A stretch of DNA of 64,000 nt, from NCBI GenBank assembly GCA_030248195.1, contig JASAND010021220.1:27353-91352 (forward strand), read 5' to 3'. Numbering within the stretch: position 1 is the stretch's first letter; each line of letters starts with the position of its first letter. The notes under the pieces are model-generated. The model was given only the letters and a program-made list of their open reading frames with translations. It did no database searches and was not told where the DNA came from. This DNA comes from Trissonchulus latispiculum (Eukaryota > Nematoda > Enoplea > Enoplida > Ironidae). Shown here piece after piece: positions 1-8,670 of this stretch. A program made the position numbers and the translations under genes.

Positions 1-427
1 CAATACCTTGTCAAAGTTGCAAAAACGACAAAGATCAAAGGATTTTGAAAATAGAAAAATGCTAATAAAAATTCAAACCTTAACCGATGATCTTCGTTCT
101 TGAGCCATTTTGTCTGTTTTCAAATTGAAAGATTTTTATAAAGGAAAGAAATGTTAGCATATTCTGGAGAAAAATCCCGATAAACCGATATTTTAAAATT
201 TTTGAAATTTCTCAAAATTCAAATTTTATAAAAATTTTCCTCTCATCATGGCGATTCTGAAATATATAATGTTACGAGTCTCATATGAAATGAGACAAAA
301 AATAAGAATGCTAAATGCAGGATAGGTAATAATTCTGGACCCACATTTTTGTAGACTTCAATTGAAGTGGAATCATGCCGATACGACAGTGACTGTGCTT
401 CTCATAAGAGTCATGATTTATTCTTAC

Positions 428-615
428 TTTCGGCACGCTTTCCCAGACGTTGTGCAGGCAAATATGAGCCCGTTCAGAGAAGGATGTTCTGTAATTTGTC
501 CTAGCGGCTGCTGTAAATAAAAGTCTTCGACAGCAGCTGTAGCCACTTGGAACAGTGCCTGCATTTGGGTTCCAAGTTCAGTTTCAAGCAGTTTGTAATG
601 TGAAAGCATATAATC
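428..615 (-). CDS. Exon: helical conserved segment (copy 1)
   Basis: 188 bp, identical in length to copy 2 (45029-45216). Acceptor GTATTACAG, donor CCGAAA/GTAAGA. It encodes SHYKLLETELGTQMQALF and LQQPLGQITEHPSLNGLIF. The segment is amphipathic and of unknown fold. The start phase does not match the previous exon, so an exon in between is unrecognised. Confidence 0.6.
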
Positions 616-3600
616 CTGTAATACGGTCCCAAAACATACATGATAAGTACTAACATTGGATAACAACTAATAGCACGTTCCACTAATGTTTTAGTGTTTG
701 CACTCACATTTATAACTAATAAATTACTTACTGTAAAACTCAGAAAGTTGAAATTGATGCTACCTTACAGTTCATTAAGCTGAAAGTGAGGTACATATGT
801 CCACTGTAGAAATAAATAGTTTTATTGAATCTGCGTACGATTTGTCCATAAACTGTACCGCATATGGGCATTATCTTCCAACAGGACTAAAGCTTAATTG
901 ATCTTACTCTGTGTATAGAAGTGTACTTTTGCAAATCCACAACCACACAGCAACAAATGAAACACGGCTTGCTGCGACTTGTTACTTGAAATTAACGGCG
1001 CTTTATGCGTTAAGACTTGAAATATTTCCTGAAAAAGTAACGGGACACTACACATATCAAGAGGTGTATTAACCACTTTTATTTCGGCGAGGTCCTGGAA
1101 CGGAAAGACCTTATATTCACGCGAAAGGAAATCAACTTGAGGTAACGCGTCCAAAGCAGTTGTTGGGTCTAAATCTACAAGTGGCGGAAATCCAACTTCA
1201 CCCACCAGAAACTTAGGTCCTTCAGTTTCTGAAATAATCATACTTACCATGCAAATACACTACATAAATTAAGCAAAGTTAATGTAGCATATCAGAAATA
1301 ATCTTCGTTGGATGTTTTAGCTAATTCTACTTGATCTGTGATCGGAAAACAACCAATTCGAGCAGCTTAGTTGGACGTAAAGAAAAAGAATAGCATGGAT
1401 CAGTAACACACTTTTCTGAAAAAGTTGCTGTGTTTATGGACACAAAAAGTTTCTACCTTGTCTGCACAATGATGCGTATTCGTCTTGAATTTGGCAAATG
1501 ACTGACCCGAACTTATTACAGGCTTGGTGGGCGAAAGCTGATGAAGCAACAAACGAAATTGCATAGGTACACGATCCGTACGCCTTTTCTTGTTCAGTGA
1601 ATTTTGTCCGGGGAAATGTGTAAAACCATGGCATGAACCTGCAGAAAAATGCGCAAATACCAGGAGACATACCTTTAGCAAAGACAAATTCGCCGATTTA
1701 CTCGAAAGAACATTTTAGAGCTCTCAGTGCTCATTAATAAAGTAAAGCGACTACTCAGTTTGACACGAAGATATATATATTTCAGTTATGCGATGAAAAC
1801 TCAACAGTTATAATGAAAAACTTCTTATTCAGAATTATTGGCTAAATATAGGATATTTTCTTAGTTATTAAAGAAATTTCATTTCTTTCTTTACTACATT
1901 TCTTTCCCCTCTTGAAAAGTTCAATTGTCAAAGTAAGCCCGTCGATAAAATCTTCCATCGATGGCATTATATCTTAACGGTGGTCGCCTGTCGCGGAGTG
2001 GGCGCGGTGGTGCTGGGATGGGAACCAATGGGTCTGCCTCAATGGGATCCATCATACCTGGAGGATTGACAAGGATGGCAGGCTCTTGGTAGTTTTCGAT
2101 GTACAGAAACGGATTTTCTGTTTCACCATCAGACTGAGAAGATGCTTCGAAACCATGCACTTTCACCAGTTTCCGAGAGTTCCATATTTTCCCGTTTTCC
2201 AAACGAAATGAAGACTTTCCTTTGCTTTCTGTGATCTTAATCGGCTTTGAATATTTGGGGTAACCCTTGGGAACCTGAGGTAGTCGGTAACGGACATAAT
2301 CTCCTACACTCAGGAAGTTATTGGCTTTAGGCTGTCGGGTCTTCTGTGTAGGTTCACCCAACATCACACTTTTCCTTTCAAATGACGGGTTCTAACCTTT
2401 CGATTCAGAAACCTTTCTGCAGGTATTTGTCCAGTTGACCTGTGGGGTGTGTCGCGATATGAAGCAAGTAGGTCGGTTACAGCTGTCATCCAATCTTCCC
2501 CACTGTACAGCTCCGTTTGTAGCTTTTATTTAATGACTCTGTTGAATCTTTCCACTGCTCCATTCGCAGATGGGTTGTAAACAGCTGTTCTCTTGTGCTT
2601 GATATTCTTCTTCTGTAAATATGTTTCAAAGGTTTGGCTTGTGAACTGCGGGCCGTTATCTGAAACCAGCTCAAGCGGCAGTCCGTATCTTCCGAAAATC
2701 GGTTCCAGAAAGGATATCAATGATTTGGTTGATATATCTTTGGTTACTGCAACTTCGACCCATTTAGAATAATGGTCCAGGATTACCAACAGGTAAGGCT
2801 GATGTGACGGTGCCGTCGCGAAAGGGCCCATTATGTCCATCCCGATTCTTTCCCAGGGAGAGTACACCGGTTTGAATTCTTGTATAGGTGTTGGATTTGG
2901 AGGTATAACTTTGTCACTGTATTGACAAGGTTGACAGTATTTGATGAGGTTTTCAACGTCATCGTCCAGTTTTGGCCACCAATACTGTTGTCGAAGCACT
3001 TGCTTTGTTTTCGTGATGCCTTTGTGCCCATCGTGAGCCAAGTCGAGTACTTTTGGTTTCAGTGCTTCGGGTATAATTATTCTGTTCTCACCTCGACATA
3101 GGCAATCATGGCTGATGTACAGTTGTTCTTGAATTTTCAAGAATGGGACGAGTCGACTATCTTTGGAAACAGCTTTAGGCCATTTTGAAAGCACGTACTT
3201 TTTCACCACTTTAAGAGTGTCATCATTGGTAGTAGCTGATGCAATCTCTTCAAGTGTTATGGATTGGTTGCCAAAAATCGTCGCTACCATTATATCTTCA
3301 TCTTCTTCTACGACTCCAGTTTCTTCTTTCAGTGGATTACGAGACAAAGCATCGGCGACCTGATTTTGGCTTCCGGCTCTGTATTCCACTTTGAAATCAT
3401 AGTTCAGCAGTCTTGAGTACCATCTTGAGATACGTAGTGGTCGATGTCCAGATCCAGAAGATCCTAGAAGTGTTGTTAGAACCTGGTGATCTGTTCTTAG
3501 GGTGAATGGTCTTCCCCACAGTAGGGTATGCCATTTTTCACAGGCCCATATACATGCCAGTACTTCTCTTTCTGCTGTTGAGTATTTTCTTTCTCTCTCG

Positions 3601-6600
3601 TTGAGTGTGCATGAAGCAAACGCTATCACTTTTTCAGTTCCTTCTTGAACTTGTGAAATGGTGGCACCTAATCCATAGGCAGATGCGTCCGCTGAGATGA
3701 TTGTGTGATATTTGGGGTTGAATATGCCAAGGTTTGGAGCGTTCTTGATCATTTGTTTGACGTTTTCAAAGGCAACATCTTGATCCTTTGTCCACTCATA
3801 TTTTCTGTTCTCTCGAGTGAGAAATCTGAGTGGTTCAACAACGGTTGCAAAGTTAGGTACAAACTTCAGATAGTATGCACACATTCCCAAAAAGGACTTT
3901 AGAGCATGCAAATTCTCTGGTGTTGGAGCACTGGTTATGGCTTCTAAGTTCTTTTTGTTAGGTTGTAGGCAGTTTTCTGCAATGGTGTGTCCTAAACATT
4001 CCACGGATGGTACTGATAGGGTAACCTTTTCTATCTCCAGTCGGATGTTTCGCTTATCAAGCCGTTGTAGTATGGTGTGGAGAGTTCGATCGTGTCTTTC
4101 TTGATCGATACCACCCAGTATGATGTCGTCTTGGTAAACGGCTACATCTGGTAAACCAGCAAGTATCATGTCCATCATACGTTGAAAAGCTGACGCCGAA
4201 TTCTTCATTCCCATTGGCAATCGCTTGTATTGGAAAACACCTTGTTCAGTGATGAACGCAGTCAGAGGCCTGCTCTCTTCTTGAAGTTCCATTTGAAAAT
4301 ATGCATTTTTCAAATCCAGTTTTGAAAAAATCTTGCAGTGACCTAGCTTCGAAAAGATTTCATCGACGTTGGGTAGTGGATACTTGTCCAATTCGATGAC
4401 TTCATTAAGTTTTCTCAGATCGCAGCAAACTCTTACTTTACCATTAGGTTTCAGAACGCAGACCATCGGATGCAACCATTCTGATGCTTCTATCTTTTCA
4501 ATCACGCCTTCATTCTCCAGCCTGATCAGTTCGTCTTTAACTTTATCTTTTAGGGCATACGGCACTCTACGTAGTTTTTGGACTACTGGGCAAACGTCTT
4601 TTGAGAGTCGAATTTTATGTGAAAATCTTTCTATTTTCCCAAGTTTCGGTCCAAAAAGTCTGACGTATTGTTCCTTCAGAGTTGTTGTTGTTGTGTTGAT
4701 TTTCTGAATGGATAAAGTTTCCCCATTGATTCGGATTTTCAACTTCTTGATCAAATCTAGTCCCATCAGTGCTTGATTGCCATCCACAACGAAAAATGTA
4801 GAAGTGGTAGATTCTTTTTTGCAACTGACTTGAAGTTGAATGACACCATGGACTTGAATTTTAGTGCGATCGTAGTTGCAAAGTGTAGTTTGATTCTGCT
4901 GCAATGCAATTTTTGAAAAATACCGTTTGTAGATGTAGTGTGGTAGTAGTGATACTGGGGAGCCAGTGTCGACTACAAAGTGAACTTTGTTAACAATCCT
5001 GTTGTTAAGGTGGATGTTGATTCCACAATAGATGGTAGGGGTATTCTCTGATCTAATGTTCAAAATTCGGACGTCGTCGTTACCAGAATCTGAATCTGTA
5101 TCAACTTCTGCAGAGTCGTTATTTACATACCTCACTGTTCTTTGTCGGCCTTGAGTCCGGGACTTGGCTTTGCAAACTCGCTCGTAGTGACCGATTTTAC
5201 CACAATATCTGCATTTGGCTTTAAGTGCTTGGCAACTGTTGGCTAATGCGCGATGATCAATCCCACATCGCATGCAGACCGGTGTTTTCTGGTTGGTTTG
5301 GCGATTTTGATGAGGTATCTTATCTGGCTGTCGTTTACTATATCTGGTGGCCGTAGTGCTTTGTACATGGTTGACAATTGTTTGTGTTGTACTGGTTCCA
5401 GCAAAAATTTTGGCATCATTGCTTGCCTTTTCAATCTGCTTCGCTAATGTCAGAGCTCTGTTGAGGTTCAAATCTGGCTCCATTAGAAGTCTTTCCTTTA
5501 TTCTATGATTGCTGACACCTTCCAGAAGCTGATCTCGTAGCATATCATCTGGATCACCAAAATTGCAGGGTGCTACGAGGGCTCTCAGATCGTTGTAGAA
5601 TGTTTGTATTGATTCATCTGGTTTCTGGGTTCTTTGCCGAAAGGTATGTCTGGCAGAAACAGGGTTCAATTTGGGGTCAAATTGTTCTGCTAGTTGTCTC
5701 TCTACATCGGCATATGTTGGTTGTTGTAAACCATTGTTGTCGTCGTGGTTGGCTCTAAGTTGAGGCAGAGATTCGTAGATTCTTTGGCCTTCCGATCCTA
5801 GGCAGTGGATAAGCAAGGCTATCTTTCTTCTATCGGGTAATTCATCATGACCAGTAGCAACCATGTAGGTATCAAATCGATGCTTCCATGACTTCCATGG
5901 AACACTAGGTTGTCCTGGGGTCTCCAGGAAAGGCAGTGGTTGACGTAGGTTATCATTTACTCCTCGTCGCCAAATAAAGTAAAGCGACTACTCAGTTTGA
6001 CACGAAGATATATATATTTCAGTTATGCGATGAAAACTCAACAGTTATAATGAAAAACTTCTTATTCAGAATTGTTGGCTAAATATAGGATATTTTCTTA
6101 GTTATTAAAGAAATTTCATTTCTTTCTTTACTACAATTAATATATCTATTCGGATAAAACTACGGTTTACTTTGGCCGGCATGTGGTGTCGTTTGACCAG
6201 CCGTAATTCCAGCTGTCTGAATTTCTTGGACTGGCAGTGTGGTTGAAACTTGCATAGCCAAAGAGTATGTTTGCACTTTTTCCGTGGTAGTTCGTTAATT
6301 CTTGTGGCCAAAGAAATTTTCTAAAAACATTGACGGGTGCACAATCCCTCACTTGTTATACAATGTTTCTTATTTCTCAGAAGGCCGCTGGCTATTTTAG
6401 CAGTTTTAAGACTATTCCTGCGAATGCAGGCTGTGAGCTAGAACCGAGGGATCAAGTTTAAGATAAGATAATACCAGTATCTTACTGTTAAACTACGGAT
6501 GTACCTAGTCACATTATTCAGTTAATAAGTACTGATGTTGATATTTTTGATATTTAAGCAATCATAATGAAAGAATGAAATACTCCTTGTTTGCATATCC

Positions 6601-8395
6601 TTATTTCGACTAGCAGCCTTTGTCTTAATTCGACAAATTTGAGATGTAATGATTGTAAACTAGGTATCTAAGCATCCAGGAGTTGAGGAGTAGCCAGGTC
6701 AAAACTCATCAATTCTATTGCAGCCAGGTTTTATCTTCTGCGCTGCAGCAGGGTTACATTAAGTTATAGCATGGATACAAGGTTATAAAAAATAATAAGC
6801 ATTACGCTAATCTTTCAAAACTATTCCTATCTCTGAAGAATGTTTCTTGAAATGACTGTTTTGATATATCAAAACAAGGTTGTTTGCGCAATGCTTTTTA
6901 GTTAAAACCTTCAAAAATTGTAAAAATTTATCTTCTTCAGCAATATTGCTTCTACATGGACTCATCCAGATTTTCCAAAATATTCAGTGTAAGTTGACTA
7001 CATGGCTGGCTGTCTGACGGATACTTGATCCATACAAAAGCAAAGCCTTAGTCCGGAACAGAATTAAAAACAAGGAACGGGTTAAACTAATTAACAAAAA
7101 ATTATGAAAACAACAACTATCGGCTACGTCTTGCTGACCTTACTATTGTGTCAAAGCTTTGAAGCTGTTTTCCATCAATGAACACTGGCGGTATTGCACT
7201 TTTATGAAGTTTTCTGCAAAGATAGTTCACGTCGGTTCCACGAGCTATGGGCTGATGAGTTCTTGTTGGAAGAAGTCTGTAGCAAGCTCGGTCGCCTCGA
7301 AGCCAACGTTCTGGGCAGAATTGGGAATGCTTTGGTTCTTCATATTCTAAAACAGATTTGAATTGGCGTGTGGAGTATTGGCCCACATTAAAAATAAAGT
7401 TGGCTCGATTAATCTGGATAGCTCAATCGTTATACTGTCGGTCAGGGGTTCGACCACTACACCTGATTGGAATGTTTGCTGTAGTGACACTTTTTCTTTT
7501 GGTCACATTTATTTCTTTCTTTGGAAAAAATGCATATTTTAAAGCTGAGCATGAAAGCGGGTGATTGGTTTGACTCAAAGCTTATTTGATCTTAGAATCC
7601 TGTTACACGATGACTTACAATGGAACGGTCCCAATAAAACAGTTGTTTCTTTTAAGTTCGGTCTAAACTATGTCTACTTACTAAGTCAGTCTCTACTCTG
7701 CTGACTTTGCCAGGACTTCGTTTATTTGTAGCGAGGACTGACTGCTAAAAGTGATTATTGATAATTATGTAAGGTTATTGTGTAACATTAAGCATAATTG
7801 GAAGGGCATAAGCATCAAATTATCACGTCATTAATGTCATCATAACTACCGTAGCTGTTTTTCCCAGAGAAGGAACGACCAGTTGTCCTTACGCATACGA
7901 CACCTGTGCTGCAATTAGATTTTAACTGAGTTTCATCCAGATTACATATACTTCTGCAAACGTCTTCGCAGTGGTGGCAAGGGGGCTCTTGCAATATGCA
8001 GAAGCAATTTCCATAGCTAATTCCTGCAATAAAGTATTAAAACTAAGATTGCAGTTAAATTGAAACTACGTCCATTACCGTATCGGTTCGCTGTGAACTT
8101 CCTATAGGTTTCTGCCCGTTTCGTAAAAATTAGTTACTAGACTGTAGCATGTTCAATCCTGAAAAATGTTTTGAAATAACCCTGTTATATCAGGTGGCTG
8201 ACATGTCAACGAAAAAACCTGCAAGCGGATATCCCAAGCGATAACATTGAGTCAAGCATAGATCTTCCGACATGTCGGCAGCAGTAAAATAGCCATTGCA
8301 GTTTGTGTTGAAGCGAACGTCGAGCTCCTGCAGTTTAAAACATTTCGTAATTGTTTGGTTTGAGTATGTCCTAACATTATTGGCTGGTGATATAT
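428..8395 (-). CDS. WSC plus C-type-lectin-like receptor gene, copy 1 (partial, runs off left edge)
   Basis: Multi-exon minus-strand gene; exons seen in 5'-3' order are 8219-8395, 7850-8023, 7139-7346, 6171-6320, 1457-1638, 908-1228 and 428-615. The first two exons encode a WSC domain: cysteine-rich, with DLCLTQCYRLGYPLAG joined across the intron to ISYGNCFC. The next three encode a C-type-lectin-like domain, beginning CPERWLRGDRACYRLL and ending ACNKFGSVICQIQ. The phases of the first six exons fit each other exactly, and the same exon lengths recur in the copy at 43-59 kb. WSC and C-type lectin folds are known carbohydrate-binding extracellular modules, so a secreted or cell-surface role is inferred. 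The pairing recalls polycystin-1/REJ-type proteins, but no PKD, GPS or PLAT domain is visible here. Start codon, signal peptide and 3' end were not found. The phase between 908-1228 and 428-615 does not match, so at least one exon between them is missing from this model. Confidence 0.75.
908..1228 (-). CDS. Exon after the lectin-like domain (copy 1, long form)
   Basis: 321 bp. Acceptor GATTATTTCAG, donor CACAGA/GTAAGA. It encodes GPKFLVGEVGFPPLVDLDP and DFLSREYKVF, with no domain I recognise. The paralogous exon 46551-46775 is 225 bp, a difference of 96 bases (32 codons) that keeps the frame. Confidence 0.65.
1457..1638 (-). CDS. Exon: C-type-lectin-like domain, C-terminal part (copy 1)
   Basis: 182 bp, the same as copy 2 (47772-47953). 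Acceptor TTTTTCTGCAG, donor CAAG/GTAGAA. It encodes FMPWFYTFPRTKF and a cysteine-terminated segment (GSCTYAISF, then ACNKFGSVICQIQ) that resembles the C-terminal half of a C-type-lectin domain. Confidence 0.75.
1738..1898 (-). repeat. 3' LTR of the Mag-like element
   Basis: 161 bp, partner of 5975-6135. Target duplication ATTAA lies at 1733-1737. Confidence 0.95.
1899..1913 (-). promoter_or_regulatory. Polypurine tract
   Basis: Minus strand AAGAGGGGAAAGAAA lies directly against the 3' LTR, the usual plus-strand primer of an LTR element. Confidence 0.85.
1921..2525 (-). pseudogene. Integrase C-terminal part, separated by a stop and a frame change
   Basis: After the TAA the same frame continues about 50 codons of integrase-like sequence. 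It then ends near 2370, where homology passes to a second frame (1921-2367). That frame carries the C-terminal integrase module (VGDYVRYRLPQVPKGY, then SFRLENGKIWNSRKL) and a proline-rich tail. One stop and one frameshift thus separate this part from the main frame, so this copy probably cannot make full-length integrase unless the stop or shift is a sequencing error. Confidence 0.8.
2526..5864 (-). CDS. Gag-Pol polyprotein of the Mag-like element (to an in-frame stop inside integrase)
   Basis: 1112 residues from the first ATG, but the frame stays open and Gag-like upstream to near the primer site (about 5960), so the true start is probably earlier or non-AUG. Order of domains: Gag capsid (about 1-170), two cysteine knuckles (about 197-231, the second CRYCGKIGHYERVC), aspartic protease with VDTGSPVS (298-305), reverse transcriptase with YQDD (577-580), RNase H (DAS about 725, TDHQ about 791), integrase HHCC zinc finger (H944, H947, C977, C980) and the DDE core with SDNGPQF and the glutamate of ERFNR (about 1105). 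A TAA stop at 2526-2528 interrupts integrase. All catalytic residues are present, so the enzyme part looks recently functional. Confidence 0.93.
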   Translation of the reverse strand: MVATGHDELPDRRKIALLIHCLGSEGQRIYESLPQLRANHDDNNGLQQPTYADVERQLAEQFDPKLNPVSARHTFRQRTQKPDESIQTFYNDLRALVAPCNFGDPDDMLRDQLLEGVSNHRIKERLLMEPDLNLNRALTLAKQIEKASNDAKIFAGTSTTQTIVNHVQSTTATRYSKRQPDKIPHQNRQTNQKTPVCMRCGIDHRALANSCQALKAKCRYCGKIGHYERVCKAKSRTQGRQRTVRYVNNDSAEVDTDSDSGNDDVRILNIRSENTPTIYCGINIHLNNRIVNKVHFVVDTGSPVSLLPHYIYKRYFSKIALQQNQTTLCNYDRTKIQVHGVIQLQVSCKKESTTSTFFVVDGNQALMGLDLIKKLKIRINGETLSIQKINTTTTTLKEQYVRLFGPKLGKIERFSHKIRLSKDVCPVVQKLRRVPYALKDKVKDELIRLENEGVIEKIEASEWLHPMVCVLKPNGKVRVCCDLRKLNEVIELDKYPLPNVDEIFSKLGHCKIFSKLDLKNAYFQMELQEESRPLTAFITEQGVFQYKRLPMGMKNSASAFQRMMDMILAGLPDVAVYQDDIILGGIDQERHDRTLHTILQRLDKRNIRLEIEKVTLSVPSVECLGHTIAENCLQPNKKNLEAITSAPTPENLHALKSFLGMCAYYLKFVPNFATVVEPLRFLTRENRKYEWTKDQDVAFENVKQMIKNAPNLGIFNPKYHTIISADASAYGLGATISQVQEGTEKVIAFASCTLNERERKYSTAEREVLACIWACEKWHTLLWGRPFTLRTDHQVLTTLLGSSGSGHRPLRISRWYSRLLNYDFKVEYRAGSQNQVADALSRNPLKEETGVVEEDEDIMVATIFGNQSITLEEIASATTNDDTLKVVKKYVLSKWPKAVSKDSRLVPFLKIQEQLYISHDCLCRGENRIIIPEALKPKVLDLAHDGHKGITKTKQVLRQQYWWPKLDDDVENLIKYCQPCQYSDKVIPPNPTPIQEFKPVYSPWERIGMDIMGPFATAPSHQPYLLVILDHYSKWVEVAVTKDISTKSLISFLEPIFGRYGLPLELVSDNGPQFTSQTFETYLQKKNIKHKRTAVYNPSANGAVERFNRVIK
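5962..5972 (-). promoter_or_regulatory. Primer-binding site complementary to serine tRNA 3' end
   Basis: Two bases after the 5' LTR the minus strand reads TGGCGACGAGG, complementary to a tRNA ending CCTCGTCG plus CCA. Animal serine tRNAs beginning GACGAGG have this end. Serine-tRNA priming is known for Mag elements. Confidence 0.7.
5975..6135 (-). repeat. 5' LTR of the Mag-like element
   Basis: 161 bp, starting TGTAGTAAAG on the minus strand. Identical to the 3' LTR except one base (about position 6078, G versus A). It is followed outward by target duplication ATTAA. Confidence 0.95.
6171..6320 (-). CDS. Exon: C-type-lectin-like domain, middle part (copy 1)
   Basis: 150 bp, the same length as copy 2 (48096-48245). 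It encodes LWPQELTNYHGKSANILFGY and a tryptophan-rich WNYGWSNDTTCRP. Another open frame exists, but in copy 2 that frame carries stops, so the W-rich frame is the coding one. The exon ends 30 bases from the right target-site duplication of the Ty3 element. Confidence 0.7.
7139..7346 (-). CDS. Exon: C-type-lectin-like domain, N-terminal part (copy 1)
   Basis: 208 bp. Acceptor TGTTTTAG, donor AAG/GTCAGC. It encodes FCPERWLRGDRACYRLLP, the typical opening of a C-type-lectin fold (CPxxW then a CY pair), and DVNYLCRKLHKSA. The donor was chosen over a GTAAGG five bases earlier because only this one gives the phase required by the next exon in both copies. Confidence 0.75.
7411..7470 (+). repeat. 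tRNA-like fragment (possible SINE head)
   Basis: In an intron of copy 1, GGATAGCTCAATCG resembles a pol III box A and GGTTCGACC resembles box B, but the spacing is short and no cloverleaf can be completed. Likely a decayed tRNA-derived repeat. Confidence 0.3.
7850..8023 (-). CDS. Exon: WSC domain, second half (copy 1)
   Basis: 174 bp, the same length as copy 2 (58392-58565). Acceptor TTATTGCAG, donor TACG/GTAGTT. It completes the WSC domain with SYGNCFC, then adds a cysteine cluster (PPCHHCEDVCRSICNLD). An earlier GTAAGG at the VVC codon was rejected as donor because the sequence after it stays coding and conserved in both copies. Confidence 0.7.
8219..8395 (-). CDS. Exon: WSC domain, first half (copy 1)
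   Basis: 177 bp. Acceptor ATGTTTCAG, donor TTGCAG/GTTTTT. It starts with two bases of a split codon and ends with one. It holds KCFKLQELDVRFNTNCNG and the WSC core MSEDLCLTQCYRLGYPLAG. Copy 2 is 180 bp at 58819-58998. Confidence 0.75.
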
Positions 8396-8670
8396 CTGAA
8401 ACATTTTCTAACATAGCACAGATAATGTGCACACATAAATTTATGTTGTAACCTACAGACTAATGAACATTATATATGGGTTGATGGACTACAGTAATAT
8501 TCATTTCGTTATTCTTTACAATCAACCATATCCTGGAAACTTTTTCTGCAAACATAAATTTGCATAACAACTCAATACCAGTGAACAGCTTTAAGGCAAA
8601 TACGATCTAAAACTAACTTTTTCACATTAAATTTTTTAAAAATGATGGAACTAAAACTAGTAATTATTAA

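Larger units (their letters stand above)
1738..6135 (-). mobile_element. Ty3/gypsy LTR retrotransposon, Mag-like, nearly intact
   Basis: Complete element of 4.4 kb with 161-bp LTRs (1738-1898 and 5975-6135) that differ at one base, flanked by the 5-bp target duplication ATTAA (1733-1737 and 6136-6140). A primer-binding site, polypurine tract and gag-pol reading frame lie in the expected order on the minus strand. It sits in the intron between two lectin-domain exons of the WSC/lectin gene, in the same orientation as that gene. Removing it leaves an intron of about 130 bp, close to the 142 bp of the paralogue. Near-identical LTRs indicate recent insertion. The CCHC pair, single gag-pol frame, short LTRs and a serine-tRNA primer site fit the Mag clade, inferred from known family traits. 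Confidence 0.93.

Noticed and set aside
1..420. Search for the next exon of receptor copy 1
   Set aside because: No sequence matching the 43370-43533 exon and no convincing splice pair; nothing can be supported there.
2880..5758. Plus-strand frames over the Mag-like element
   Set aside because: They are antisense shadows of the gag-pol frame.
6105..6311. Alternative open frame over the lectin middle exon
   Set aside because: The equivalent frame in copy 2 has TGA and TAG inside the exon, while the W-rich frame is open and conserved in both copies.
7139..7145. GTAAGG as donor of the lectin N-terminal exon in copy 1
   Set aside because: Copy 2 has ATAAGG at that place, and only the donor a few bases later gives the correct phase to the next exon in both copies.
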